A DNA stretch of 62,702 bases, from the NCBI GenBank assembly GCA_017544835.1, contig JAFYDI010000109.1, positions 1 to 62,702 on the forward strand. Direction: 5' to 3'. Below are positions 26,484 to 36,469 of this stretch, one piece after another (within the stretch, counting starts at the first letter, position 1; each line of letters begins with the position of its first letter). This DNA is from Lachnospiraceae bacterium (GTDB taxonomy: Bacteria > Bacillota > Clostridia > Lachnospirales > Lachnospiraceae). A program made the position numbers and the translations under genes. The notes beneath the pieces were generated by a model, which worked only from the letters and a program-made list of their open reading frames with translations, was not told the DNA's origin and did no database searches.

Positions 26484-27675
26484 TGTATATTCTGTTTCCC
26501 AGATTAACAAATACATAAAGAATATGTTCGCAAGTGATTACCTGCTTAGTAACCTTTCGGTTAAAGGCGAGATAAGCAACCTTAAGTATCACTCTTCGGG
26601 ACATATTTACTTTACCTTGAAGGATGAGAAGGGCGCCATTAAGGCTGTCATGTTCTCTTCCTACAGACAAGGTCTTAAATTCACGCTCAAAGAAGGCATG
26701 CAGGTAACCGTCACAGGTTCCATAGAAGTCTACGAGCGCGACGGCACCTATCAGATTTACGCCCGTTCCATCAAGGAAGAGGGTGTGGGCAATCTATTCG
26801 AGCAGTTTGAAAAGCTCAAAGAAAAGTTAGAAGACCTGGGAATGTTCGACCCTTCCTACAAGCGACCCATTCCTAAGTTTGTTAAAAGACTCGGGGTTAT
26901 CACCGCACCGACCGGCGCGGCAGTAAGAGACATCATTGATGTATCCAAGCGCAGGAACCCCGGCATAGAGATTATTCTTTATCCTGCGATTGTGCAGGGA
27001 GACGATGCTCCCGCAAGCATTATTGAGGGCTTACATGAGCTTTCAGAGTACGGCGTAGACGTTATCATCTGCGGACGAGGCGGCGGCTCCATGGAAGACC
27101 TTTGGGGCTTTAACGACGAAGGCGTTGCGGAAGCCATATTTAACTGCAGTGTCCCCGTAATCTCTGCGGTGGGACATGAGACAGACTTTACAATAGCCGA
27201 TTTTGTGGCTGATTTACGCGCACCGACACCGTCTGCGGCAGCTGAACTTGCCGTATGCGACATGGCGGCAATGGCTGCGGATTTAAGAAATAAAAAGGAA
27301 ATCCTTAACAGGGACATAAGGCGCAGGATTAATAATCTACGTAAAGAAAGCGCTCACTTTACCGAGAAGCTTTCGCTCCTTAACCCTAAGACCAAACTTG
27401 AAAAGCGTAAGGAAAAGCTTCTTTTGCTGAAAGAATCCTTAAACAGGGGCATGGAAGCGGTCCTTAGGGATAGAAAGCACAGTATGGCGCTTTATGCCGA
27501 AAGGCTACACGGACTTTCACCGCTCCTTAAATTATCGGGCGGATATTCATACGTGGAAGGGCCGAAGGGCGGCGCGATTAAGAGCGTTAAGGATGTTTCG
27601 GTTAACGACAATTTGAAGATTAACGTGACGGACGGTTACATTACCGCCACGGTTACAGATAAGCGGGAGGCTTAA
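26473..27675 (+). CDS. xseA: Exodeoxyribonuclease VII large subunit
   Basis: A protein of 400 residues with an N-terminal OB fold (VYSVSQINKYIKNMF, then GEISNLKYHSSGHIYFTLKD) and the catalytic domain with GVITAPTGAAVRDI, CGRGGGSMEDLWGFNDE and SAVGHETDFTIAD. It degrades single-stranded DNA with XseB. The start is a TTG overlapping nusB. I place it at 26473 because GGGG (26457-26460) is acceptably spaced; TTG 26464 would add three residues. No ATG is available nearby. Confidence 0.95.
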   Translation: MANSVYSVSQINKYIKNMFASDYLLSNLSVKGEISNLKYHSSGHIYFTLKDEKGAIKAVMFSSYRQGLKFTLKEGMQVTVTGSIEVYERDGTYQIYARSIKEEGVGNLFEQFEKLKEKLEDLGMFDPSYKRPIPKFVKRLGVITAPTGAAVRDIIDVSKRRNPGIEIILYPAIVQGDDAPASIIEGLHELSEYGVDVIICGRGGGSMEDLWGFNDEGVAEAIFNCSVPVISAVGHETDFTIADFVADLRAPTPSAAAELAVCDMAAMAADLRNKKEILNRDIRRRINNLRKESAHFTEKLSLLNPKTKLEKRKEKLLLLKESLNRGMEAVLRDRKHSMALYAERLHGLSPLLKLSGGYSYVEGPKGGAIKSVKDVSVNDNLKINVTDGYITATVTDKREA

Positions 27676-27678
27676 GCG

Positions 27679-27891
27679 ATGGCCGAAGAAAGCAAACAGA
27701 CAATCGAAGAAATGTTTGAAACCATAGAAGGTACCATAGCCGAACTTGAGAAGGACGACCTTCCTCTCGAGAAAGCTTTTTCCTGCTATGAAGAAGGTAT
27801 TAAGTTGGTTAAAAAGTGCGAAGAGGAAATCGACGCGGTAGAGAAGAAAGTTATGGTGTTAAGCGGAGGTGAGGTTCATGAGTTTTCATGA
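27679..27891 (+). CDS. xseB: Exodeoxyribonuclease VII small subunit
   Basis: A 70-residue acidic helical protein, MAEESKQTIEEMFETIEGTI, with the LEKDDLPLEKAFSCYEEGIK motif of XseB. It is 3 bases from xseA and overlaps ispA, so the three are tightly coupled. It binds and stabilises the large subunit. Confidence 0.96.
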   Translation: MAEESKQTIEEMFETIEGTIAELEKDDLPLEKAFSCYEEGIKLVKKCEEEIDAVEKKVMVLSGGEVHEFS

Positions 27892-28771
27892 AGATTTAAG
27901 CTTGCGTGTTGAGAAGGTTAACAACCTTCTTGAGAGTGTCATGAAGGTCGACACAGGCCTTTCCGAGTACCTTATGGAGGCCATGCGTTACAGCGTATAC
28001 GGAACCGGCAAGAGACTTCGCCCGATTCTTATGGAGGCATCGGCCGAGCTTTTCAGAGGTGATGCGCCCGAGCTTCCTTACTTTATGGCAGCCATTGAGC
28101 TTATTCACTCATATTCGCTGGTGCATGACGATATGCCTTGCATCGACAATGATGAGTACAGAAGAGGCCGTAAGACCACACATGCGGTGTATGGCGAGAC
28201 TACAGCGCTTCTTGCGGGCGACGGACTTTTAAACTTCGCTTATGAGACTGCTGCGGCTGCTTTTAACGATACCAAGGACCCGGTTAAGACGGCTACGGCA
28301 CTTAAGATACTGGCTCGCAAGGCCGGAATCTTCGGAATGGTGGGCGGTCAGGCAGTTGACGTACACTGCGAGAAGAACAACGACCCGCTTACTCAGGAGA
28401 AGCTTTTATACATTCACGAGAATAAGACGGCGGCACTTATCGAGGCTGCCATGATGATAGGCGCAGTGTTAGGCGGCGCAGGTAAAGACGACGTTAAGAA
28501 GATGGAGGAAGCGGCATCCGCTATCGGTATTGCCTTCCAGATTCGCGACGACATCTTAGACGTTGTGGGTACTTTCGAGGAACTCGGTAAGCCCATCGGC
28601 TCTGACGCCGACAACGACAAGGACACATACGTAACGCTCTTTGGCTTCGATAAGGCCAAGGAAGACGTTCAGATGTACTCAGACAAAGCCTTAAGCATTA
28701 TCGAAGGCTTTAAGGGCGACAAGGAATTCCTGCTTGAACTTGTGGAAAGCCTCGTATCCCGCAATAAATAA
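27878..28771 (+). CDS. ispA: Polyprenyl (farnesyl) diphosphate synthase
   Basis: A 297-residue trans-prenyltransferase with both aspartate-rich motifs: first VHDDMPCIDND, second IRDDILDVVG. KRLRP and GGQAVDV are also present. It condenses isopentenyl and dimethylallyl diphosphates to farnesyl diphosphate. ATG 27878 is chosen because GGAGGTGAG precedes it; an upstream GTG at 27869 lies within that site. It overlaps xseB and is followed by dxs, which supplies its precursors. Confidence 0.95.
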   Translation: MSFHEDLSLRVEKVNNLLESVMKVDTGLSEYLMEAMRYSVYGTGKRLRPILMEASAELFRGDAPELPYFMAAIELIHSYSLVHDDMPCIDNDEYRRGRKTTHAVYGETTALLAGDGLLNFAYETAAAAFNDTKDPVKTATALKILARKAGIFGMVGGQAVDVHCEKNNDPLTQEKLLYIHENKTAALIEAAMMIGAVLGGAGKDDVKKMEEAASAIGIAFQIRDDILDVVGTFEELGKPIGSDADNDKDTYVTLFGFDKAKEDVQMYSDKALSIIEGFKGDKEFLLELVESLVSRNK

Positions 28772-28794
28772 CTGTTTCTTTTGAAGGACTAAAC

Positions 28795-30657
28795 ATGGTA
28801 CTTGAGAAGATATTAAAAGAAAACGATATCAAAAAAATCCCCGAATCCGAATGGCCGCTTCTTGCAGGCGAGATAAGGGATTTCCTCATAGATAAAATCA
28901 GTGTGACCGGCGGACATTTAGGCTCCAACCTCGGTACGGTTGAGCTTACGATGGCGCTTCACTTATTCTGCAATCTTCCCGATGACAAGATTGTGTGGGA
29001 CGTTGGACATCAGTCTTATACCCATAAGCTTTTGACGGGAAGAAGAGAAGGCTTTGACACACTTCGCAAATACGGCGGAATGGCAGGCTTCCCCAAGACC
29101 AAGGAAAGCCCCTGTGATTCTTTCAACACAGGCCACAGTTCCACCTCTATTTCCGCGGGATTAGGCCTTGTGAAGGCGCGCGATCTTCGCGGTGAGCATC
29201 ACACTATCGTGTCGGTAATCGGCGACGGCTCTTTAACCGGCGGAATGGCTTACGAAGCACTTAACAACGCTTCCAAGCTTAACTCCAACTTTATAATCGT
29301 ACTTAATGACAATAACATGTCTATTTCCGAGAACGTGGGCGGCGTGTCCAAGTATTTAAATTCCATCAGAACCGCCGACACTTATTTAGGACTCAAAGAA
29401 AACGTTCTTAACACGCTTCTTAAGGTTCCGGGCGGCGAGGGCATTGCCAATCGCATCAGAAAGGCCAAGAGCACCGTTAAGAGTATGGTGGTGCCCGGTA
29501 TGTTCTTTGAAGACATGGGCATTACATATTTGGGCCCCGTAGACGGTCACAACGTTAAGGCTGTTCTTAAGGTACTTGAAGAAGCCAAGCACGTTAAAGG
29601 TCCGGTACTTGTACATGTCAACACCAAGAAAGGTAAGGGCTATCTTCCCGCCGAGAGACATCCTTCGAGATTCCACGGCACAGAGCCTTTTGACGTAGCA
29701 ACGGGTCTTCCCACTCATCCTCACAATAAGGCCAATTATACGGATGTTTTCTCTACCGTAATGGTTAAGCTCGGTGAGAGAAACGAGAAGGTGGTAGCCA
29801 TTACGGCCGCCATGGCAGACGGCACCGGCCTTAAGAGATTCAGAAACGCTTATCCCGACAGATTCTTTGACGTAGGTATTGCGGAGGAGCACGCGGTTAC
29901 TTTTGCCGCAGGACTCGCAGCCGGCGGAATGAGACCTGTTGTGGCTATATATTCATCCTTCTTACAAAGAGCATACGATCAGATTATTCATGACGTATGT
30001 ATCCAGAACCTTCCCGTTACATTTGCCATCGACAGAGCAGGTGTGGTAGGAAGCGACGGCGAGACTCACCAGGGAATATTCGACATTTCTTACCTGTCAT
30101 CCATTCCCGGCATTACCGTTATGGCTCCCAAGAATAAGTGGGAACTATCCGACATGCTTAAGTTTGCGGTTAACTTTAACGGCCCGACCGCCATCAGATA
30201 TCCCAGGGGCGAGGCCTATGACGGACTTGAAAGCGTCAGAGCACCCATCGAGCTTGGCAAGAGTGAAATGATTTATGAAGAGTCCGACATCGCTATCGTG
30301 GCACTTGGCTCCATGGTCAAGACCGCCGAGAAGGTACGCGACATGTTAAAGGCCGATGGACTTAACTGCACGCTTGTCAATGCAAGATTTGTTAAGCCTC
30401 TTGATGAGGGAATGATTCTTTCTTTGACTGCCGGCCACAGAGTAATCGTTACCCTTGAAGAGAACGTCGCAAGCGGCGGCTTCGGCGAGAGAGTACGCGA
30501 ATTTGTGGACAAAGAAGGCTCGAAAGTTAACCTCATTACCGTATCCATCCCCGATGAGTACGTGGAGCACGGCAACGTGGATATCTTAAAGCAGGAAATC
30601 GGTATCGACGCCGACACTATTTATAACAGAATCAAGACAGTTTATAACCGTATTTAG
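28795..30657 (+). CDS. dxs: 1-deoxy-D-xylulose-5-phosphate synthase
   Basis: A 620-residue thiamine-diphosphate enzyme. GDGSLTGGMAYEALNN and NDNNMSISENVGG form the cofactor site, and DRAGVVGSDGETHQG is in the second domain. It makes DXP from pyruvate and glyceraldehyde 3-phosphate, the entry step of the MEP isoprenoid pathway. It lies next to ispA as in many Firmicutes. Length is normal for the family. Confidence 0.98.
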   Translation: MVLEKILKENDIKKIPESEWPLLAGEIRDFLIDKISVTGGHLGSNLGTVELTMALHLFCNLPDDKIVWDVGHQSYTHKLLTGRREGFDTLRKYGGMAGFPKTKESPCDSFNTGHSSTSISAGLGLVKARDLRGEHHTIVSVIGDGSLTGGMAYEALNNASKLNSNFIIVLNDNNMSISENVGGVSKYLNSIRTADTYLGLKENVLNTLLKVPGGEGIANRIRKAKSTVKSMVVPGMFFEDMGITYLGPVDGHNVKAVLKVLEEAKHVKGPVLVHVNTKKGKGYLPAERHPSRFHGTEPFDVATGLPTHPHNKANYTDVFSTVMVKLGERNEKVVAITAAMADGTGLKRFRNAYPDRFFDVGIAEEHAVTFAAGLAAGGMRPVVAIYSSFLQRAYDQIIHDVCIQNLPVTFAIDRAGVVGSDGETHQGIFDISYLSSIPGITVMAPKNKWELSDMLKFAVNFNGPTAIRYPRGEAYDGLESVRAPIELGKSEMIYEESDIAIVALGSMVKTAEKVRDMLKADGLNCTLVNARFVKPLDEGMILSLTAGHRVIVTLEENVASGGFGERVREFVDKEGSKVNLITVSIPDEYVEHGNVDILKQEIGIDADTIYNRIKTVYNRI

Positions 30658-30668
30658 GAATAGAATTT

Positions 30669-31472
30669 ATGAAAGAAAGACTTGACGTATTATTAGTGGA
30701 ACAGGGACTGTCCCCGTCAAGAGAGAAAGCAAAAACCGTTATCATGAGCGGAGACGTATTCGTGAACGGTCAGAGAGAAGACAAAGCAGGCACTATGTTT
30801 GACCCCGAGAAGGTTAAGATAGAGGTACGCGGCGAGAAGCTTAAGTATGTAAGCCGCGGAGGCCTAAAGCTTGAGAAGGCACTTCAGGTATTTCCCATTA
30901 ACCTTGAAGGCGCTGTGTGTATGGATATCGGAGCTTCTACCGGAGGATTTACCGACTGCATGCTTCAAAACGGAGCGATTAAGGTTTATTCTATAGATGT
31001 GGGTCACGGTCAGCTGGCATGGAGTCTTCGTAACGACGAGCGCGTGGTCTGCATGGAGAAGACGAACTTTAGATATGTGGAGCCCACAGACCTTGCGGAT
31101 GTGCCGGATTTTGCGTCTTGCGACGTATCCTTTATTTCGCTTACCAAGATACTTGAGCCGGCGGTTAAGATACTTAAGGACGGAGGCTACATGGTATGCC
31201 TCATCAAGCCTCAGTTTGAAGCAGGCAGAGACGAAGTCGGCAAGAAAGGCGTCGTGAGAGACAAGAAGATTCACGAAGCCGTCATAAGCAAGGTTATAGA
31301 TTATGCGATGTCCGTAGGCTTTACCATATGCGGCCTCGATTATTCACCCGTCAAGGGCCCCGAGGGTAACATCGAATATCTTTTATACATGAAGAAAGCA
31401 ACCGGTGAAGACAGCATAACACCGGATATAGAATTAACAGTAAATAATGCTCATGATTCACTTGATAAGTGA
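30669..31472 (+). CDS. tlyA: TlyA-family rRNA 2'-O-methyltransferase (S4-FtsJ)
   Basis: A 267-residue protein. An S4 RNA-binding domain is at residues 1-62 (RLDVLLVEQGLSPSREKAKT) and an FtsJ/Rossmann methyltransferase follows, with SAM motif MDIGASTGGFTDCMLQNGA near residue 81. TlyA proteins methylate cytidines in 16S and 23S rRNA in some bacteria; the Bacillus homologue YqxC lies in the same gene order. It follows dxs by 11 bases. Confidence 0.93.
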   Translation: MKERLDVLLVEQGLSPSREKAKTVIMSGDVFVNGQREDKAGTMFDPEKVKIEVRGEKLKYVSRGGLKLEKALQVFPINLEGAVCMDIGASTGGFTDCMLQNGAIKVYSIDVGHGQLAWSLRNDERVVCMEKTNFRYVEPTDLADVPDFASCDVSFISLTKILEPAVKILKDGGYMVCLIKPQFEAGRDEVGKKGVVRDKKIHEAVISKVIDYAMSVGFTICGLDYSPVKGPEGNIEYLLYMKKATGEDSITPDIELTVNNAHDSLDK

Positions 31473-31488
31473 TCGGAATGGAGAAGTT

Positions 31489-32346
31489 ATGAATCGCTTT
31501 TTGGTACGCACCAATGAATCTAAAGACGAAGGATTCAAGATTACAAACACGATTAAGGATTACCTTGAGAAGCACGGCAAGATTGTAGGAATCGAGGTAA
31601 TGGACGATAAGAAGATTTACGGCAAGGAAGAGGCCGCTTTCTTTGACAAAGATAACCGCCCCGATGCCGTAATCGTACTCGGCGGAGACGGCACCATGCT
31701 CAGAGCCGCAAGAGATTTCGTGGAGGAAGAAGTTCCGATTCTCGGCGTGAACTTAGGAAGCCTCGGATACCTTGCCGAAGTTGAGCAGTCTCACATCATT
31801 GAAGCACTTGAAAAGCTCATTGCGGGCGATTATTTTCTCGAAGAGCGTATGATGCTTGAAGGCAGCATTTTAAGAGACGGCCAGTCGGTTGCACATACCA
31901 TAGCGCTTAACGATATTGCAGTGCTTAAGTCGCTTCCTTTCAGAGCCATTAACTTTGATGTGTATGTGAACGGACAGTTCTTAAAGAGCTACGGCGCCGA
32001 CGGTGTAATCGTATCCACCCCCACAGGTTCCACAGGCTACAACCTTTCCGCAGGCGGCCCTATCGTAGAGCCTTGCGCAGATTTGCTTGTTATGACTCCC
32101 GTATGTCCTCATACCATGAATTCAAGAAGCATCATCTTAGCGGGCGAGGACGAGGTATACATAGAGATTAAAGAAGCCAAGAACGGCGGCGAGCAGGGTG
32201 CTTTTGCCATGAGCGACGGAGCAGCGCACTTCGACCTTAAGACCGGAGATTCTTTTGTCTTAAGAAGAAGCGAGAGACGCACCAGAATCATCAAGCTTAA
32301 GAAAGAAAGCTTCCTTGAAATTCTGCAAAAGAAAATGAACGACTAA
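31489..32346 (+). CDS. nadK: NAD kinase
   Basis: A 285-residue enzyme with the GGDGTML motif (residues 65-71), NLGSLGYLAEVE and TPTGSTGYNLSAGGPI, all conserved in ATP-NAD kinases. It makes NADP from NAD. ATG 31489 is chosen over an ATG at 31447, which lies inside tlyA and has no ribosome binding site, whereas GGAGAA precedes 31489. It sits between tlyA and argR as in related clusters. Confidence 0.96.
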   Translation: MNRFLVRTNESKDEGFKITNTIKDYLEKHGKIVGIEVMDDKKIYGKEEAAFFDKDNRPDAVIVLGGDGTMLRAARDFVEEEVPILGVNLGSLGYLAEVEQSHIIEALEKLIAGDYFLEERMMLEGSILRDGQSVAHTIALNDIAVLKSLPFRAINFDVYVNGQFLKSYGADGVIVSTPTGSTGYNLSAGGPIVEPCADLLVMTPVCPHTMNSRSIILAGEDEVYIEIKEAKNGGEQGAFAMSDGAAHFDLKTGDSFVLRRSERRTRIIKLKKESFLEILQKKMND

Positions 32347-32371
32347 GTCGCATGTACAAAAGGGGATTACA

Positions 32372-32824
32372 GTGAAGAACAACAGACACAAGAAGATTTT
32401 GGAACTTATTGAAAAGTTCGACATAGATACTCAGGACGAACTTTGCAAGAAGCTCGAAGAAGCGGGTTTCTCGGTTACACAGGCCACCGTTTCAAGGGAC
32501 ATTAACACTTTACACCTTTATAAGAAGAACCTTGGTAACGGGCGTCAGAAGTACGCCATTGACACCGACAATGACCACGAACTTGATGAGAAGTACAGGA
32601 GAGTCTTAACCGACGGATTTGTGTCCATTGACATGGCACAGAACATTCTGGTAATTAAGACCGTATCCGGTATGGCCATGGCGGTTGCCGCGGCAGTGGA
32701 TTCGCTTAAGTTCTCAGAAATAGTGGGTACAATTGCGGGCGATGATACCATCATGATGGCGATAAGAACAGTCGAAGATACCAAGGCTGTTATGAAGAAG
32801 ATACAAAGTATCATAGGGGTTTAA
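32372..32824 (+). CDS. argR: Arginine repressor ArgR
   Basis: A 150-residue regulator. The N-terminal winged helix (residues 1-75) has TQDELCKKLEEAGFSVTQAT, and the C-terminal hexamerisation and arginine-binding domain has GTIAGDDTIMMAIR. It controls arginine metabolism genes in response to arginine. Position between nadK and recN matches the AhrC locus of other Firmicutes. No ARG box was found nearby. Confidence 0.96.
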   Translation: MKNNRHKKILELIEKFDIDTQDELCKKLEEAGFSVTQATVSRDINTLHLYKKNLGNGRQKYAIDTDNDHELDEKYRRVLTDGFVSIDMAQNILVIKTVSGMAMAVAAAVDSLKFSEIVGTIAGDDTIMMAIRTVEDTKAVMKKIQSIIGV

Positions 32825-32873
32825 TCCTTTGAGATAGATAAAGCCATACTCCGGGAGAGAAAAGGCAGAAAAT

Positions 32874-34559
32874 ATGTTAGAGTATATGCATGTAAGAAAC
32901 CTTGCACTTATCAAGGATTGTGAGATTTCTTTCACTAAGGGGCTTAACATTTTAACCGGCGAGACAGGTGCCGGTAAATCAGTGTTGCTTGGTTCCGTGA
33001 ATTTAGCCCTTGGAGCCAAGGCGGATAAGGAGATAATACGTACGGGGGAGGAAGAAGCTTATGTGGAGCTTGTTTTTTCTCTTAACGAATCTGCCCGCAA
33101 GACCCTTGAATCTATGGAGATTACGGCCGATGAAGGAACGGCTGTCGTATCCAGAAAAATCACCCCCACCAAAAATGTATTCAAGATTAACGGAGAGATA
33201 GTGCCGGCCAAGCAGGTTAAGGAACTTGCGGGCGGTCTTCTTGACATACACGGACAGCACGAGCATCAGTCGCTTCTTAATAATCTTAAGCAGCGTGACA
33301 TGATAGATGCTTTCGGCGGGGATAAGATTAAAGATGCATTAAGAGAAGTAGCTTTGGCAAGCGAACGTTTCTACGCGGTTAAAGAAGAACTTGAGAACGC
33401 CTCTTCTAAGTCCGAAGGCAGAGAACGTGAGATAAGCCTTCTTAAGTATGAGTGTGATGAGATAGAAGCGGCCGAGCTTGTAATCGGCGAAGACGAAGAA
33501 CTTGAAGAAGCATACAAGAAGATGCAGTCTGCCGAGAAATTGCTTGGATACGTCAATGAATCCATGGCACTTGTATCAGGCGGGGCTGAAGGTGATGCGG
33601 GAAGCCTTGTATCAAGAGCTTTAGGTCTTATGAGAAAGGCATCGGGACTTGACGAAGGTGCCGGAAAGATGGCGGATGTTCTTTCGAACGTTGAAGATAT
33701 GCTCGGAGACTTTTCACTTGAGGCATCACGCTATGCCGAGAGCCTTGAATTTTCAGAGGAAGACTTCGTTAAGACTGAAGAGCGCCTTAATACCATTAAC
33801 AGTCTTAAACTTAAATTTGGTTCCACAATTCAAAAGATACTTGATTATTACGAAGAAAAGTCGGCAGAGCTTGAAAAGCTTGAGAATCTGACCGAATACA
33901 TAGAGAAACTTAAAAAGGATACCGACGCGGCACTTGGAGATTATGTGGCAAAGGCTCATACTTTGAGTGAACTTCGTAAGCGCGCGGCAGAAGATTTTTC
34001 CAAGCTTTTGACGGGCGAACTTTTATCGCTTAGCTTCCTTGATGCAAGATTTAATGTTCTTATCGAAAGCGGTGAGAATGTTGTGAATAAGAGCGGCTTT
34101 GACAAGGTTGAGTTCATGATTTCAACTAACCCCGGCGAGCCTATGAAGCCTATTAAGAACGTGGCCAGCGGCGGTGAACTTTCAAGAATCATGCTTGCGA
34201 TTAAGACAATACTTGCAAAGCGAGACGAAGTCGACGCACTTATTTTTGATGAAATCGATGCGGGTATCAGCGGTCGTACCGCGTGGGAAGTATCCGGAAG
34301 ACTCTCTAAGCTTGCGAGGGAGCATCAGGTTATTGCCATCACTCACCTTGCACAGATTGCGGCATCCGCAGACTCACACTTTGAAATCGTTAAGAGTGTC
34401 GAGGATGGAAGTACCGTTACCAATATTGAGCGTCTTGACGGTGACGGCGAGATAAGAGAACTTGCAAGAATGCTTGGCTCCGATTCTCTCGACGAGGCAA
34501 CTTTATCCAATGCAAGAGAATTAAAGGCGAAAGCCGACGAGCGAAAGGAAACACTGTAA
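32874..34559 (+). CDS. recN: DNA repair protein RecN
   Basis: A 561-residue SMC-like ATPase with Walker A GETGAGKSVLLG (residues 29-40), a long central coiled coil (about 150-375), ABC signature ASGGELSRIMLAIK and Walker B LIFDEIDAGISG. It acts early in double-strand-break repair. No LexA box was recognised upstream. The stop overlaps the start of the next gene (TAATG). Confidence 0.97.
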   Translation: MLEYMHVRNLALIKDCEISFTKGLNILTGETGAGKSVLLGSVNLALGAKADKEIIRTGEEEAYVELVFSLNESARKTLESMEITADEGTAVVSRKITPTKNVFKINGEIVPAKQVKELAGGLLDIHGQHEHQSLLNNLKQRDMIDAFGGDKIKDALREVALASERFYAVKEELENASSKSEGREREISLLKYECDEIEAAELVIGEDEELEEAYKKMQSAEKLLGYVNESMALVSGGAEGDAGSLVSRALGLMRKASGLDEGAGKMADVLSNVEDMLGDFSLEASRYAESLEFSEEDFVKTEERLNTINSLKLKFGSTIQKILDYYEEKSAELEKLENLTEYIEKLKKDTDAALGDYVAKAHTLSELRKRAAEDFSKLLTGELLSLSFLDARFNVLIESGENVVNKSGFDKVEFMISTNPGEPMKPIKNVASGGELSRIMLAIKTILAKRDEVDALIFDEIDAGISGRTAWEVSGRLSKLAREHQVIAITHLAQIAASADSHFEIVKSVEDGSTVTNIERLDGDGEIRELARMLGSDSLDEATLSNARELKAKADERKETL

Positions 34560-35752
34560 TGAGCGAAGCTCGTAATAACAGGGATAAAGTTTTTAAAATT
34601 ATATATATAGCACTTCTTGCGGTATATGCAGGCTTTTTGGTGTATTTGTACTACAATCAGGTGGCTGCATTGCTTGACGATTCGGGGCGCTTTGAATCCG
34701 ATACGGTGGTTCATATAAGAATGGCTGTATGGGACGGGTATTATCACAGCCTTGCTGCATTTGTGTATTTGTTCTTTACCAAGATATTCAATCTCGGGTG
34801 GGGCCTTATATTAAGCGTTATTCTTCTTGCGGCCCTTACGGTAGGCGCGATTCCGCTTACTGCGAAGCTTGTAAGAGAGGCTCTTAACCGAAGCGGGGTT
34901 TCGTTACCCGATTACTTGGTTTGGATTATTTCTTTTGCCGGGAATATATTGATAGCCTTTTATGTAAAGGCAGCCAATCGTGCGCATTATATCGGCTATC
35001 AGAGTCCTAACATGTGGCACAATTCCACCTATATTTTCATGAGATTTTTTGCGATTCTTACGCTTCTTTCATTCCTTAAACTGTATGATGATTATAAGAG
35101 CGGAGTTTCTTTAAAAAACTGGCTTGTGTTTACACTGCTTTTAACCGTAACCACAGGCTTTAAGGCTAGCTTTCTTACGGTATTTGCGCCGGTATTGGCA
35201 ATTGTTTTGTTAAGAGATTTGTGCCGAAAGACTAAGTTTATAAATGTGTTTGTGATGGCGCTTTCCGTTATTCCGCCTATGGCTGTTATGGTGCTTCAGA
35301 GCATCGTAATGTCGGGCACCGACGGTTCTAACGGCTATGCCATCAAGCCTTTTGCCGCACTTAGCATGAGAGGTGATCACCCGAAGGCTACGGTGATTTT
35401 GTCGGTGCTGTTTCCGCTTGTTCTTTTGCTTGCTCATATTAAAGACTTTTATAAAGACAAGTACTATTTCTGGTCGCTTGTTATGTGGGCGATAGGCTTT
35501 CTTGAAGTATTCCTGTTTATAGAGACGGGCGAGCGTGCGCTTGACAGCAATTTCATGTGGGGATATTCGATAGCTTTGTTTTTCCTCTTTGTATCCTCAA
35601 TGGTACGGCTGTTTAAAGATATATTTGTTGAGAAAACAAGTCTGATACAAAAGATTATCTGCTATGTTGCAGCGGCTGTGCTTGTGTGGCATGTAATCAG
35701 CGGTATCAATTATTTCTGTATACTTCTTTCGGGGGTAACGTATTTTGCCTGA
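34559..35752 (+). CDS. Polytopic membrane protein of unknown function, possibly GT-C-like
   Basis: A 397-residue protein with about 10 to 11 membrane helices. The first extracytoplasmic loop contains FESDTVVHIRMAVWDGYYHS, an acidic and histidine-rich segment like the acceptor-site loop of GT-C glycosyltransferases, which would use lipid-linked sugars. I do not recognise a named family. It overlaps recN at its start and tcdA at its end, so it is translated as part of this operon, although it is not part of the usual recN neighbourhood. Confidence 0.7.
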   Translation: MSEARNNRDKVFKIIYIALLAVYAGFLVYLYYNQVAALLDDSGRFESDTVVHIRMAVWDGYYHSLAAFVYLFFTKIFNLGWGLILSVILLAALTVGAIPLTAKLVREALNRSGVSLPDYLVWIISFAGNILIAFYVKAANRAHYIGYQSPNMWHNSTYIFMRFFAILTLLSFLKLYDDYKSGVSLKNWLVFTLLLTVTTGFKASFLTVFAPVLAIVLLRDLCRKTKFINVFVMALSVIPPMAVMVLQSIVMSGTDGSNGYAIKPFAALSMRGDHPKATVILSVLFPLVLLLAHIKDFYKDKYYFWSLVMWAIGFLEVFLFIETGERALDSNFMWGYSIALFFLFVSSMVRLFKDIFVEKTSLIQKIICYVAAAVLVWHVISGINYFCILLSGVTYFA

Positions 35753-36431
35753 GTCGATTTTTGACAGGACCGAAAAGTTAATAGGTGAAGATAAAGTTGC
35801 AAGTTTACATAACAAGACTGTGGCTGTGTTCGGACTGGGTGGAGTCGGTGGCTATGTATGCGAGGCATTGGCGCGCGCAGGCGTAGGACATCTTGTGCTT
35901 GTAGATCATGATATGGTTAACATAACTAATATCAACAGGCAGGTAATAGCTCTTCATTCCACTGTAGGCATGAAGAAGACAGATGCTTTTTACAGGCGTC
36001 TTAAAGATATTAATCCCGAGATTGAAGTTACTCTTCATGACTGCTTTTTTTTACCTGAGAACAGTAGTATTATAGATTTTAAGAAGTTAGATTACGTGGC
36101 CGACTGTGTGGACACCGTTACGGCCAAGATTGAAATTATACTTAAGTGCAAGGAAGCGGGGACTCCCATGATTTCGTCCATGGGAACGGGCAACAAGCTT
36201 GACCCGGGGCAGTTTCAGATTGCCGATATCAGTAAGACGGAGGTGTGCCCCCTTGCCAAGGTAATGCGTAAAGAGCTTAAGGACCGAGGTATTAAGAAGG
36301 TAAAGGTTCTTTTTTCCAAGGAACTGCCTGTTAAGACGGGCTTAAGGACTCCCGCAAGTATTTCTTTTGTGCCTCCCGTGGCGGGGCTTATGATTGCGGG
36401 CGAGATAGTAAGAGATTTGATTAAGGATTAA
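35745..36431 (+). CDS. tcdA: tRNA threonylcarbamoyladenosine dehydratase (TcdA/CsdL-like, ThiF family)
   Basis: A 228-residue E1-like enzyme with nucleotide-binding GLGGVGGYVCEALARAGVGH near residue 30 and the downstream DHDMVNITNINRQ. Length and lack of an extra C-terminal domain fit TcdA, which cyclises t6A at position 37 of ANN-decoding tRNAs. MoeB/ThiF proteins are an alternative but normally sit beside thiamine or molybdopterin genes. The start is TTG 35745, overlapping the upstream stop, with GGGGG before it. Confidence 0.85.
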   Translation: MPESIFDRTEKLIGEDKVASLHNKTVAVFGLGGVGGYVCEALARAGVGHLVLVDHDMVNITNINRQVIALHSTVGMKKTDAFYRRLKDINPEIEVTLHDCFFLPENSSIIDFKKLDYVADCVDTVTAKIEIILKCKEAGTPMISSMGTGNKLDPGQFQIADISKTEVCPLAKVMRKELKDRGIKKVKVLFSKELPVKTGLRTPASISFVPPVAGLMIAGEIVRDLIKD

Positions 36432-36469
36432 AGTAATTGTTCGAATAAAAATTTTGATTGGAGAATACC